A stretch of 64,000 nucleotides of DNA from Dongia rigui. GTDB taxonomy: Bacteria > Pseudomonadota > Alphaproteobacteria > Dongiales > Dongiaceae. The stretch is taken from assembly GCF_034044635.1 (NCBI RefSeq), contig NZ_JAXCLX010000002.1, positions 744,001-808,000 of the forward strand. Direction: 5' to 3'. Position numbers and translations under genes: made by a program. Positions within the stretch are counted from its first letter, which is position 1, and every line of letters starts with the position of its first letter. Positions 38,125 to 46,574 of this stretch are shown here, piece by piece. The notes under the pieces were generated by a model. That model was not told the origin of the DNA. It saw only the letters and a list, made by a program, of their open reading frames with translations, and ran no database searches.

Positions 38125-39717
38125 ATGGCCGACGACAAGCGGGTATATCTGTTCGACAGCACGTTGCGCGACGGCGCGCAAACGCAAGGCGTCGATTTCA
38201 GCGTCAACGACAAGCTGGCGATTGCGGAAGGGTTGGACCGCATCGGCCTGGATTATGTCGAGGGTGGCTGGCCGGGTGCCAACCCGACCGACGATGCGTT
38301 CTTTGGGGCGCCGCCAAGCCTCAAGCGCGCGAAGTTCGTGGCCTTCGGCATGACGCGCCGTCCAGGCCGCTCCGCTGCAAATGATCCGGGCCTCAACGCG
38401 CTGCTCAACGCCAAGACGCAAGCCGTGTGCATGGTGGGCAAGAGCTGGGACTTCCATGTCGACGTGGCGCTTGGCATCAGCCGGGCCGAGAATGTCGACA
38501 TGATTTCGGAGAGTGTCGAATACGCCAAGCAGCGCAGCGGCGAGGTGATGTTCGATGCCGAGCACTTCTTCGATGGCTACAAGGCAAACCCCAGCTACGC
38601 GTTGGAATGCGCAAGTGCCGCCTATAAGGCGGGCGCGCGCTGGGTCGTGCTGTGTGATACCAATGGCGGAACGCTGCCCCATGAGATCGAGCGCATTGTG
38701 GGTGAGGTGACGGCCAAGATCCCCGGCAACCATCTGGGCATCCACTGCCACAACGACACCGAGAACGCGGTCGCCAATTCGCTGGCGGCGATCCGGGCCG
38801 GTGTGCGGCAGGTGCAGGGTACGCTCAATGGCCTGGGCGAACGCTGCGGCAATGCCAATCTGGTGTCGCTGATCCCATCCTTGATGCTGAAGACCGATTT
38901 CAAAGTGGGCCTGAATGAGCAGGATCTGAAACAGCTCACCCATCTGTCGCGCCTGCTCGACGAGCGCCTCAACCGTGCCCCGACCCGCAGCGCTGCTTAT
39001 GTGGGCGAGAGCGCCTTTGCGCATAAGGGCGGATTGCATGTCTCGGCGGTCGAGAAGGATCCCAGGACCTACGAGCACATCGAGCCGTCACTGGTCGGCA
39101 ACCGCCGGCATATCGTGGTCTCGGACCAATCCGGCCGGGCCAATATCCTGGCGCGCTTCCGCGAGATCGGCCTCGATGTCGATGCCGATGACGGCAAGGT
39201 CGGCGCGCTGGTCGAGACGGTGAAGCTGCGCGAATACGAAGGCTATGCCTATGACGGCGCCGAAGCCTCGTTCGAATTGCTGGCGCGGCGGGCCCTGGGT
39301 TCGGTGCCGACCTTCTTCAAGCTGGCGCGCTTTCGGGTCATGGACGAACGCCGCTGGAACGTACGCGGCGATCTCATCACAGAGTCCGAGGCGACCGTGA
39401 CGCTTGAGATCGATGGCGAGCAGTTGATGACCGTGGCCAGCGGCAACGGCCCGGTAAACGCATTGGACGGCGCGTTGCGCAAGGCCTTGATGCCGGCCTA
39501 TCCGGCACTTGCCGACATGCGCCTCGTCGATTTCAAGGTGCGCATCCTGACGCCGCAAGCCGGCACCGAAGCCATCACCCGCGTCATGATCGAAAGCGCC
39601 GACGGCCATGGCGAACGCTGGAACACGGTTGGCGTTTCGCCCAACATCATCGATGCCTCGTTCGAAGCACTCAATGACGCCATCACCTGGAAGCTGCTGA
39701 AAGCCAGTGCAAGCTGA
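38125..39717 (+). CDS. cimA: (R)-citramalate synthase
   Basis: CimA condenses pyruvate with acetyl-CoA, the first step of the threonine-independent route to isoleucine. The 530 residues contain the catalytic start LFDSTLRDGAQTQGVDFS, the metal motif HCHNDTENAVANS (HxH) and GLGERCGNANL. The C-terminal regulatory (LeuA dimer) domain is present. The long form and DGAQ instead of DGEQ fit citramalate synthase rather than 2-isopropylmalate synthase, which remains the main alternative. trmJ follows within 4 bases. Confidence 0.92.
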   Translation: MADDKRVYLFDSTLRDGAQTQGVDFSVNDKLAIAEGLDRIGLDYVEGGWPGANPTDDAFFGAPPSLKRAKFVAFGMTRRPGRSAANDPGLNALLNAKTQAVCMVGKSWDFHVDVALGISRAENVDMISESVEYAKQRSGEVMFDAEHFFDGYKANPSYALECASAAYKAGARWVVLCDTNGGTLPHEIERIVGEVTAKIPGNHLGIHCHNDTENAVANSLAAIRAGVRQVQGTLNGLGERCGNANLVSLIPSLMLKTDFKVGLNEQDLKQLTHLSRLLDERLNRAPTRSAAYVGESAFAHKGGLHVSAVEKDPRTYEHIEPSLVGNRRHIVVSDQSGRANILARFREIGLDVDADDGKVGALVETVKLREYEGYAYDGAEASFELLARRALGSVPTFFKLARFRVMDERRWNVRGDLITESEATVTLEIDGEQLMTVASGNGPVNALDGALRKALMPAYPALADMRLVDFKVRILTPQAGTEAITRVMIESADGHGERWNTVGVSPNIIDASFEALNDAITWKLLKASAS

Positions 39718-39721
39718 CGCG

Positions 39722-40462
39722 ATGAGCATGGACCGCCCGACGATCATCCTGGTCTCGGCCCAGATGGGCGAGAATATCGGCACCGCGGCGCGTGCCATGC
39801 TCAATTGCGGCCTGACCGATCTGCGCCTGGTGGGGCCCCGCGATGGCTGGCCCAATGTGAAAGCCGAACGCGCGGCGGTCGGTGCCTTCGAAATGATGCA
39901 GCCTGTGCGCGTATTCGACACCACCGAGCAGGCTTGTGCGGACCTCACCTATGTCTACGCCACATCTGCGCGCGACAGAAAGATGGTGAAGCCCGTCGTG
40001 ACGGCGCGCTTCGCGGCCGGTGAGGCGCGCGCGAAGATCGCGGCGGGCGGCAAGGTCGGCTTCATGTTCGGGGCCGAGCGGATGGGTTTGCTCAATGATG
40101 ATGTCGCGCTGGCCGACGCGCTGCTGACCGTGCCGCTTAATCCCGAGTTCACCAGCCTCAACCTCGCCCAGGCCGTGTTGCTGGTGGGGTATGAGTGGTA
40201 TCAGTCGGGTGACGCGACGCCGCCATCGCAGATGGATATGAACGGCACTGAGCTGGCGACCAAGGATCAGGTCTATGCCTTCTTTGCGCATTTCGAACGC
40301 GAGCTCGATGCCTGCGGGTTCCTCCGTAACGAGGCCGCGCGCCCAAACATGGTGCGCAATCTCCGCAATATGTGGTCGCGTGCGCAACTGACCGAGCAGG
40401 AAGTTCGAACGCTGCATGGTGTCGTCAAAGAGTTGACAACCCTGCGCGTCCCTCGAAAATAG
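39722..40462 (+). CDS. trmJ: SPOUT-family RNA methyltransferase (TrmJ-like)
   Basis: This predicted tRNA 2'-O-methyltransferase (position 32) has 246 residues. The SPOUT knot is visible as IILVSAQMGENIGTAARAML at the start, then VGFMFGAERMGLLNDD and LNPEFTSLNLAQAVLLVGYE, where S-adenosylmethionine binds. A C-terminal helical extension as in TrmJ follows. ATG 39722, 4 bases after the cimA stop, suggests co-transcription with cimA. RNA target inferred from the family. Confidence 0.9.
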   Translation: MSMDRPTIILVSAQMGENIGTAARAMLNCGLTDLRLVGPRDGWPNVKAERAAVGAFEMMQPVRVFDTTEQACADLTYVYATSARDRKMVKPVVTARFAAGEARAKIAAGGKVGFMFGAERMGLLNDDVALADALLTVPLNPEFTSLNLAQAVLLVGYEWYQSGDATPPSQMDMNGTELATKDQVYAFFAHFERELDACGFLRNEAARPNMVRNLRNMWSRAQLTEQEVRTLHGVVKELTTLRVPRK

Positions 40463-40509
40463 CGACCACAGACTTCCTCCCAATTTCGCAAAAGCGAAGG
40501 CGGAACAGC

Positions 40510-40779
40510 GTGGCAAAGATCTCTTTTACCGCGCATCTGCGCAAAGTTGCCCCGGCCGGCGCCACGCACGTTGCGGCGGCGACGCTGGGCTGTGCCTTGT
40601 CGGAGATATTCGCCCAGGCGCCCAAACTGCGCGGTTATGTGGTCGACGAGCAGGACAGGCTGCGCCGCCATGTCGTCATCTTCGTGAACGGATCGCGACT
40701 TGCGCCAAGCGGCTGGGCTGAATGCGCGCTTCAACCCGATGACGAAGTCTATGTCATGCAGGCTCTTTCCGGCGGCTGA
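40510..40779 (+). CDS. MoaD/ThiS-like ubiquitin-fold protein with C-terminal Gly-Gly
   Basis: The 89-residue product has the beta-grasp pattern of small sulfur carriers (VAKISFTAHLRKVAP, HVVIFVNGSRLAPSGWAECALQPDDEVYVMQALSGG, split here as HVVIFVNGSRL and DDEVYVMQALSGG). It ends exactly in Gly-Gly, the residues that are adenylated and thiocarboxylated in MoaD and ThiS. The start GTG 40510 is supported by GAAGG about 9 bases upstream. No E1-like activating enzyme, thiG or moaE is nearby. The next gene, 12 bases on, encodes an Asp-box propeller. Role unknown. Confidence 0.82.
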   Translation: MAKISFTAHLRKVAPAGATHVAAATLGCALSEIFAQAPKLRGYVVDEQDRLRRHVVIFVNGSRLAPSGWAECALQPDDEVYVMQALSGG

Positions 40780-40791
40780 TAGGGGAAGTCC

Positions 40792-41868
40792 ATGGGACGA
40801 AAGCTGGCGATCGCCTCGCGCAAGGGCCTGATCTTCTACACCGCCGACGGCGAGGATTGGCGCTATGAAGGCGTTCGTTTCCGCGGCACGCCGATCAGCA
40901 TGGTCATGCAGGACCCGCGCGACGGCAGCATCTATGCAGCGCTCGATTACGGGCATTTCGGTCCGAAGCTGCAGCGCTCCGACGATCAAGGGATCACCTG
41001 GACGGAAGTTGCCACACCCGCTTTTCCCAAGGCCGATGCGACGGACGCGGCAGGGGCGTTGGCCGTGCTCAACATCTGGGCGCTGGAACCGGCCGGCAGC
41101 GACATGCCGGGGACGATCTTCGCCGGCACGGTCCCGGCTGGCATCTTCCGCTCCGACGACAAGGGGATGAGCTGGGTATTGAACAAACCTTTCATGGCTC
41201 TGCCGCAGCGTTCCGAATGGGGCGGTGCCGGCAACGACACGCCGGCGCTCAGTTCAATCGCCATTCATCCCGGCGACAGCCGCCGCATGGCAGTCTCGAT
41301 TTCGGCCGGCGGCGTCTGGCAGACGGCGGACGGCGGCAAGTCATGGCGAAACACGTCGAAAGGGCTGTGGGCCGCCTATATGCCCCCGGACCAGCGGGAG
41401 AATCCGAACGTGCAGGACGTGCACCAGATGCGTCGCTCGCCATCGGCGCCGGATCGGCTCTACATCCAGCATCACAACGCCGTCTTCACGTCGGAGGACG
41501 GTGGGGAGACGTGGCGCGAGATTTCCAAGGCGTTCGGCTTTGCGGTCGCGGTTCATCCCACCGACCCGCTGACGGCCTGGTTCGTGCCGGGCGAAAAGGA
41601 CGAGTATCGTCTGCCGGAGGACGAGACGTTGTGTGTCGCCAAGACGAGCGATGGCGGCAAGACGTTTCGCCGTCTGACCAAGGGGCTGCCGCCAAAGCCG
41701 GCCTTCGACCTGGTTTTACGCCATGCCCTGGACGTGGACCGCAGCGGCCATCGGCTCGCTTTCGCCTCGACTACCGGCAATCTGTGGATAAGTTCGGACG
41801 CGGGGGAGGGCTGGCGGCTCCTCTCCGGCAACTTGCCGCCAGTCTATTGCGTGCGGCTTTTTGAATAA
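40792..41868 (+). CDS. Asp-box (BNR) beta-propeller protein, cytoplasmic
   Basis: The 358-residue protein has no signal peptide and carries at least six Asp boxes of the S-x-D-x-G-x-x-W type: RSDDQGITW, RSDDKGMSW, QTADGGKSW, TSEDGGETW, KTSDGGKTF and SSDAGEGW. They mark a sialidase/VPS10-like propeller. The sialidase RIP motif and arginine triad are not evident, so I do not call it a sialidase. It starts 12 bases behind the MoaD/ThiS-like gene, so the two probably act together. Function unknown. Confidence 0.85.
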   Translation: MGRKLAIASRKGLIFYTADGEDWRYEGVRFRGTPISMVMQDPRDGSIYAALDYGHFGPKLQRSDDQGITWTEVATPAFPKADATDAAGALAVLNIWALEPAGSDMPGTIFAGTVPAGIFRSDDKGMSWVLNKPFMALPQRSEWGGAGNDTPALSSIAIHPGDSRRMAVSISAGGVWQTADGGKSWRNTSKGLWAAYMPPDQRENPNVQDVHQMRRSPSAPDRLYIQHHNAVFTSEDGGETWREISKAFGFAVAVHPTDPLTAWFVPGEKDEYRLPEDETLCVAKTSDGGKTFRRLTKGLPPKPAFDLVLRHALDVDRSGHRLAFASTTGNLWISSDAGEGWRLLSGNLPPVYCVRLFE

Positions 41869-41918
41869 TTTGTGATATATCAATGTGTTGGGCGGGGTGG
41901 CACTAGGCCAATCCCTGC

Positions 41919-41946
41919 TTGACCCAGCGGATTTAACGGCTATATT
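41919..41946 (+). promoter_or_regulatory. Sigma70-type promoter for rpsD
   Basis: TTGACC (41919-41924) and TATATT (41941-41946) lie 16 bases apart, about 110 bases before the rpsD ATG. The leader between them and the gene is long enough for S4 autoregulation, though no known S4 site is recognised. Confidence 0.6.
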
Positions 41947-42055
41947 CCGCCCGCTCCCGCGCCGGACTGCCTAAAGGCATGCCCAGCCGCCGGTTTTTCA
42001 CCGGGTCGGACAGCCGGGACATCAACAACGTCGTGATAAAACGAGAAGGTAAGTT

Positions 42056-42670
42056 ATGTCGAAGCGTATTGAAGCCAAGCACAAAATCGACCGCCGTTTG
42101 GGCGTGAACCTCTGGGGTCGCCCGAAGAGCCCGGTCAATGACCGCGAGTACGGCCCGGGCCAGCACGGCCAGCGCCGCAAGAAGCCGACCGATTACGGCA
42201 TCCAGTTGATGGCGAAGCAGCGCCTGAAGGGCTATTACGGCTCGATCGGCGAGCGCCAGTTCCGCAAGCTCTATCAGGAAGCCGTGCGCCGTCGTGGCGA
42301 CACTTCCGAGAACTTGATCGGCCTCCTGGAGCGCCGTCTCGAGACGGTCGTCTATCGCGCCAAGTTCGTCCCGACCGTTTTCGCCGCCCGCCAGTTCGTC
42401 AACCACGGCCATGTCCTGGTGAACGGCAAGCGCGTCAACATCGGCTCCTACAAGCTTTCCGACGGCGACGTGGTTGAAGTCCGTGAGCGCGCCAAGCAGC
42501 TGACCCTGGTGGTCGGTGCGGCGCAGTCGCAAGAGCGCGACACGCCGGATTACCTCGAAGTCGACCACAAGAAGATGACCGCCAAGTTCGTGCGCGTCCC
42601 GGCCCTCGGCGACGTGCCGTACCCGGTCAGCATGGAACCGCATCTGGTCGTCGAATACTACTCGCGCTAA
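42056..42670 (+). CDS. rpsD: 30S ribosomal protein S4
   Basis: S4 nucleates assembly of the small subunit on 16S rRNA. The 204-residue product has the typical [20 protein letters not shown] start, KYGPGQHGQ-like [31 protein letters not shown] and the S4 RNA-binding domain [19 protein letters not shown]. It lacks the N-terminal zinc-binding cysteines, so it is the zinc-free form. AGAAGG precedes the ATG. It stands alone with its own promoter and terminator, as often in Alphaproteobacteria. Confidence 0.97.
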   Translation: MSKRIEAKHKIDRRLGVNLWGRPKSPVNDREYGPGQHGQRRKKPTDYGIQLMAKQRLKGYYGSIGERQFRKLYQEAVRRRGDTSENLIGLLERRLETVVYRAKFVPTVFAARQFVNHGHVLVNGKRVNIGSYKLSDGDVVEVRERAKQLTLVVGAAQSQERDTPDYLEVDHKKMTAKFVRVPALGDVPYPVSMEPHLVVEYYSR

Positions 42671-42696
42671 TCCACGCGCGAACGACACGGAATAAG

Positions 42697-42725
42697 AAAG
42701 GGCCGGTCTTTGGACCGGCCCTTTT
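42697..42725 (+). terminator. Rho-independent terminator after rpsD
   Basis: A perfect 12-bp stem (42697-42708 with 42713-42724, AAAGGGCCGGTC and its complement) with loop TTTG ends in TTTT. Confidence 0.9.
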
Positions 42726-42754
42726 CGTTTGCAGCTCCATTCTGCTGACAGTGG

Positions 42755-42820
42755 ATGGCCGGGTCTACGCCCGGCCATAGCGCCTTTAGATATTCGTCAT
42801 CCCCGGGCAGACCCGGGGAT
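42755..42820. repeat. Two adjacent short palindromes (alphaproteobacterial REP-like elements)
   Basis: First palindrome: ATGGCCGGG (42755-42763) with CCCGGCCAT (42770-42778). Second: ATCCCCGGG (42799-42807) with CCCGGGGAT (42812-42820), flanked by CGTC and CCA. Both types are familiar intergenic repeats in Alphaproteobacteria. They lie between the convergent rpsD and metC. Confidence 0.75.
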
Positions 42821-42840
42821 CCACTCTATCCACCGCTTAG

Positions 42841-44007
42841 TTAGTTACCCCTGAGCCGATCAAGACCCCGCGCCAAGTCCTCGATAAGATCCTGCGGATC
42901 TTCAAGACCGGCGTGGATGCGTATGGTCGGGCCCGCCGTCCATTTGGTCGCGGTCCGCGCGGTCTTCAGAGATGACGGCACCATCAGGCTTTCATAGCCG
43001 CCCCAGGAGAAGCCGAGGCCGAACAATTCCATGCCATCGATCATGGCGTGAATGCGCTCATCGGTGGCTGGCTTCAGCACCACGCCGAAAAGCCCGCTGG
43101 AGCCCAGAAAATCGCGCTTCCACAGCTTGTGCTGGGGATGGTCGGTGAGGGCGGGGTGCAACACGCGCTCGACTTCGGGGCGACCCTGCAGCCACTTCGC
43201 CAAAGTGAGCGCGCTCTCCTGATGCTGTGCCAATCGGGCCGAGAGCGTGCGCAGGCCACGCAGGGCCAGATAACAATCGTCGCCGCCCACAGCGAAGCCC
43301 ATGCCATGCACCTGGGTTTTCACGCGGCTATAGAATTCTTCGCGCATGGTGATCATGCCCATCATGACGTCCGAATGGCCGACCATGTATTTGGTCGCGG
43401 CATGGATGACGATGTCGACACCGTGGCGGAAGGGCTTGAAGTAGAGCGGGCTTGCCCAGGTGTTGTCCATGACAACGACACAGCCCTTGGCATGGGCCGC
43501 GGCGGCGATGGCCGGGACATCCTGGATCTCGAAGGTGTGGGAGCCGGGGCTCTCCAGATATACGACTTTAGTATTGGGTTGGATGAGGTCGGCGATGCCA
43601 GCGCCGATCGTCGGGTCGTAATAGGTCGTTTCAATCCCAAACCGCTTCAACTGCGTATCACAAAGAAAACGCGACGGTTCGTAGACGCTGTCGACCATCA
43701 GCACATGATCGCCCTGGCTCAAGAAGGTGAAAAGCGCACCTGTGATGGCGCCGAGGCCAGACGGGATTGCGACGGCTTTGTCGGCCTCTTCCAAGGCCGC
43801 GACGGCCTCCTCGAGGGCGAAGGTTGTCGGTGTGCCATAGCGGCCATAATAGACGTTGTTGAACTTGTCCCGGCCGCGGGCATGCATGTCGGCAACGCTG
43901 TCAAAGAGGACAGTCGAGGCATGATAGACCGGGGGGTTAACGATCCCCTTATTGGCCCGCGGGTTGTTGCCTGCATGTGTAATTAACGTTCTGTCGCGCC
44001 GTTTCAT
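42841..44007 (-). CDS. metC: Cystathionine beta-lyase (MetC-type PLP enzyme)
   Basis: This PLP enzyme of trans-sulfuration cleaves cystathionine to homocysteine. The 388 residues start MKRRDRTLITHAG, with NPPVYHASTVLF, YGRYGTPT, the PLP lysine in HAATKYMVGHSDVMMG, and the C-terminal SWGGYESL and IRIHAGLEDPQDLI. The pattern YGRYGTPT and SWGGYESL favours beta-lyase over gamma-synthase. AAGGTGGA lies 7 bases before the chosen ATG; a GTG at 44046 would add 13 residues. Confidence 0.93.
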   Translation of the reverse strand: MKRRDRTLITHAGNNPRANKGIVNPPVYHASTVLFDSVADMHARGRDKFNNVYYGRYGTPTTFALEEAVAALEEADKAVAIPSGLGAITGALFTFLSQGDHVLMVDSVYEPSRFLCDTQLKRFGIETTYYDPTIGAGIADLIQPNTKVVYLESPGSHTFEIQDVPAIAAAAHAKGCVVVMDNTWASPLYFKPFRHGVDIVIHAATKYMVGHSDVMMGMITMREEFYSRVKTQVHGMGFAVGGDDCYLALRGLRTLSARLAQHQESALTLAKWLQGRPEVERVLHPALTDHPQHKLWKRDFLGSSGLFGVVLKPATDERIHAMIDGMELFGLGFSWGGYESLMVPSSLKTARTATKWTAGPTIRIHAGLEDPQDLIEDLARGLDRLRGN

Positions 44008-44231
44008 AGCCCGTTCCACCTTGTTTAGAAGCCTTTCCTTTATCACCGGGCGGGGGCGGTTCCTAGTCAGGTGGAGCTGGGGGCAGCCATAAGGTAAGGA
44101 AGCTTGTGAGGGGATTTTTTCCGTGTTACAGAAAATTTAAGCCGGTTTCGCCTCTGGGAACTGCACCCGAAAACGGGGCAATGGTGGGATTGGTGACAAA
44201 GGAAGAAATACTCCAGGGAAGGACTGCAAAA

Positions 44232-45269
44232 ATGAACCACATGAAATATGCCGTCGCGACTGTCGCTCTGCTGGCTGGGATGGCCACGGCGGCGCAGGCC
44301 GGTACGCTCGATGACGTCAAAGCGCGCGGCAAGCTGCTGTGCGGCGTGACCACGGGCCTCGCCGGTTTCGGCGCGCCGAACGACAAGGGCGAATGGGCCG
44401 GCCTCGATATCGACCTCTGCAAGGGCGTTGCCGCCGCCGTGTTCGGCGATGCGAGCAAGGTCGAGTACAAGCCGCTGTCGGCCGAACAGCGCTTCACCGC
44501 GCTGCAATCGGGCGAAGTGGACATGCTCGCGCGTAACTCCACCTGGACCCTGTCGCGCGACAGCCAGCTGGCGCTCGATTTCGTCACCGTCAACTACTAT
44601 GACGGCCAGGGCTTCATGGTGCACAAGGATCTCGGCGTGAAGAGCGCCTTGGAGCTGAAGGGCGCCACCGTCTGCGTGCAGGAAGGCACGACGACGGAAA
44701 AGAACATGGGCGATTTCGATAAGGCCAACGGACTTGGCTTCCAGCCCGTGAAGTTCAAGGAAAACGACCAGGCTCGTTCCGCCTATGACGAAGGCCGTTG
44801 CGATGCCTACACCACCGATGCTTCGGGCCTGGCCGGTGAGCGCACCGCGCTCAAAGATCCGGCCAACAACATCATCCTGCCGGAGATCATCTCCAAGGAG
44901 CCGCTGGGTCCCGTCGTTCGCCATGGCGACAACAACTGGGGCGACATCGTCCGCTGGACCCATTTCGCGACGCTCGTCGCCGAAGAAAAGGGCATCACCC
45001 AGGGCAATGTCGACGAAGTGAAGAAGGCAAACGGCACCGACAACGCCAATGCCGACGCCGAAGTACAGCGTCTGCTCGGCGTCTCCGACAAGATGGGCGA
45101 GGGCCTCGGCCTCTCGAACGACTGGGCCTACAACATTATCAAGGCCGTCGGCAATTACGGCGAGATCTTTGACCGCAACATCGGCCCGAAGACTCCGATC
45201 GGGCTTGAGCGTGGCCTCAATGCCCTGTGGAACAAGGGCGGCCTGCAGTACGCGGCACCCGTTCGCTAA
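44232..45269 (+). CDS. aapJ: General L-amino-acid ABC transporter, periplasmic binding protein AapJ
   Basis: AapJ binds a broad range of L-amino acids in the periplasm. The 345 residues start with a signal peptide (MKYAVATVALLAGMATAAQA, then GTLDDVKARGKLLCGV). GFGAPNDKGEWAGLDIDLCK and LSRDSQLALDFV are family marks, and DEGRCDAYTTDASGLAGER follows. AAGGA 9 bases before ATG 44232 decides the start; a longer frame begins at 44106. It heads aapJQMP. A hairpin after the stop probably makes its message more abundant than that of the permeases. Confidence 0.95.
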   Translation: MNHMKYAVATVALLAGMATAAQAGTLDDVKARGKLLCGVTTGLAGFGAPNDKGEWAGLDIDLCKGVAAAVFGDASKVEYKPLSAEQRFTALQSGEVDMLARNSTWTLSRDSQLALDFVTVNYYDGQGFMVHKDLGVKSALELKGATVCVQEGTTTEKNMGDFDKANGLGFQPVKFKENDQARSAYDEGRCDAYTTDASGLAGERTALKDPANNIILPEIISKEPLGPVVRHGDNNWGDIVRWTHFATLVAEEKGITQGNVDEVKKANGTDNANADAEVQRLLGVSDKMGEGLGLSNDWAYNIIKAVGNYGEIFDRNIGPKTPIGLERGLNALWNKGGLQYAAPVR

Positions 45270-45288
45270 ACCACACGATCGCTGATAC

Positions 45289-45316
45289 CTACGCCCGGCC
45301 CAAAAGCCGGGCGTAG
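45289..45316 (+). other. Hairpin between aapJ and aapQ
   Basis: A perfect 11-bp stem (45289-45299 with 45306-45316, CTACGCCCGGC and its complement) has a CCAAAA loop. A T run is absent (ATGTCTTATTT follows). It probably acts as a partial terminator or 3' stabiliser for the binding-protein message. Confidence 0.65.
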
Positions 45317-45355
45317 ATGTCTTATTTGCACGCAACCCGTTGGGGAGGCGTTGAC

Positions 45356-46567
45356 ATGGCGTCAGCAAAAACAGCGGCTACCGCAGGTGTCGCTGCGAAT
45401 ACTCTTTCTCAAGGCAAACCGCCCTTCTGGCGCGACGAACGCGTGCGCGGGATCATCGCGCAGGTCGTCGTCGTGCTGTTGCTCGTCGCGATGTTCGCCT
45501 TCCTGATCTACAACTTCCTCGAGAAGCAGTCGAAAGCGTCCGGCCCTGCCATCAGCTTCGACTTCCTCACCAACATCGCCGGCTTCCAGCTCAGCTTTTC
45601 GATCATCAATGTGACGCTCGATTCCCAGATCGGCCACATGATCCTGGCCGGCATGATCAACACGTTGCTGGCGGCGGCCATAGCGGCGTTCTTTGCAACC
45701 ATCCTTGGTCTGGTCGTCGGCGTGGCGCGCCTGTCCAAGAACTGGCTCATCTCGCGAATTGCTGCCACCTATATCGAGATCATCCGCAACATCCCGTTGT
45801 TGTTGCAGCTCGTCTTCTGGTTCGGCGCGATGATCGCAATGCTGCCGCTGGTCAAGGAGAGCGTCACGCTGGGCGATGTGATCTTCCTGAACAAGAAAGG
45901 CCTTTTCCTGCCGAAGCCGATCTTTGAAGGCAGCATCATCATATTCCTCATCTCCATCGGGCTCGCGATCGGCATTGCCGGTGTCATTTCGCGCTGGGCG
46001 CACCGCCGGCAGATCGCGACCGGCCAACAGTTTCCGGTGATCTCGGTCAATACCGCGCTGATCGTCCTGCTGCCGCTCCTGACCTATGTGATCGTCGATC
46101 CGGTGCTGTGGGAGGTTCCGCAGAAGGGTGGCTTCAACTTCAAGGGCGGCCTTACCGTTCAGCCGGAAATGACGGCCTTGATCATCGGCCTCGCCATCAG
46201 CACCTCCGCCTATATCGCTGAAATCGTGCGTGCCGGTATCATCGCAGTGAGCCACGGTCAGACGGAGGCCGCGCTGGCCCTCGGCCTCAAGCAGAGCTGG
46301 ACGTTGCGTCTGGTGATCCTGCCGCAAGCGCTACGGGTCATTATTCCGCCGCTTATCAGCCAGTACCTCAATGTGGTCAAAAACTCGACCCTGGCAGGCT
46401 TCATCGGCTACGCCGATCTCTTTGCCGTCATTGGCACGTCGCAAAACCAGACCGGCCGGGCCATTGAATGCATCATCATCCTGATGGGCTTCTATCTGGC
46501 GGTCAGCCTGATCATTTCGTCGATCATGAACGTCTATAACAAGCGCGCTGCGCTGGTTGAACGGTGA
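45356..46567 (+). CDS. aapQ: General L-amino-acid ABC transporter, permease AapQ
   Basis: This inner-membrane permease of the His/Glu/Gln class has 403 residues. It has an N-terminal span (VVVVLLLVAMFAFLIYNFL), the long periplasmic insertion typical of AapQ, and the EAA loop GQTEAALALGLKQSWTLRLV followed by ILPQALRVIIPPL. GGGGAGG lies 7 bases before ATG 45356, so the frame open from 45317 is too long. It pairs with AapM, 7 bases on. Confidence 0.94.
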   Translation: MASAKTAATAGVAANTLSQGKPPFWRDERVRGIIAQVVVVLLLVAMFAFLIYNFLEKQSKASGPAISFDFLTNIAGFQLSFSIINVTLDSQIGHMILAGMINTLLAAAIAAFFATILGLVVGVARLSKNWLISRIAATYIEIIRNIPLLLQLVFWFGAMIAMLPLVKESVTLGDVIFLNKKGLFLPKPIFEGSIIIFLISIGLAIGIAGVISRWAHRRQIATGQQFPVISVNTALIVLLPLLTYVIVDPVLWEVPQKGGFNFKGGLTVQPEMTALIIGLAISTSAYIAEIVRAGIIAVSHGQTEAALALGLKQSWTLRLVILPQALRVIIPPLISQYLNVVKNSTLAGFIGYADLFAVIGTSQNQTGRAIECIIILMGFYLAVSLIISSIMNVYNKRAALVER

Positions 46568-46574
46568 GGGCGCC

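Noticed and set aside
40510-40779. Molybdopterin synthase small subunit (true MoaD)
   Set aside because: No moaE, moaA or moaC nearby, and the neighbour is a propeller; only the fold and Gly-Gly end are supported.
40792-41868. Exo-alpha-sialidase
   Set aside because: Asp boxes are structural. The catalytic arginine triad and a signal peptide are not seen.
43048-43986. 312-codon plus-strand frame opposite metC
   Set aside because: There is no ribosome site and no family pattern; metC explains the region.
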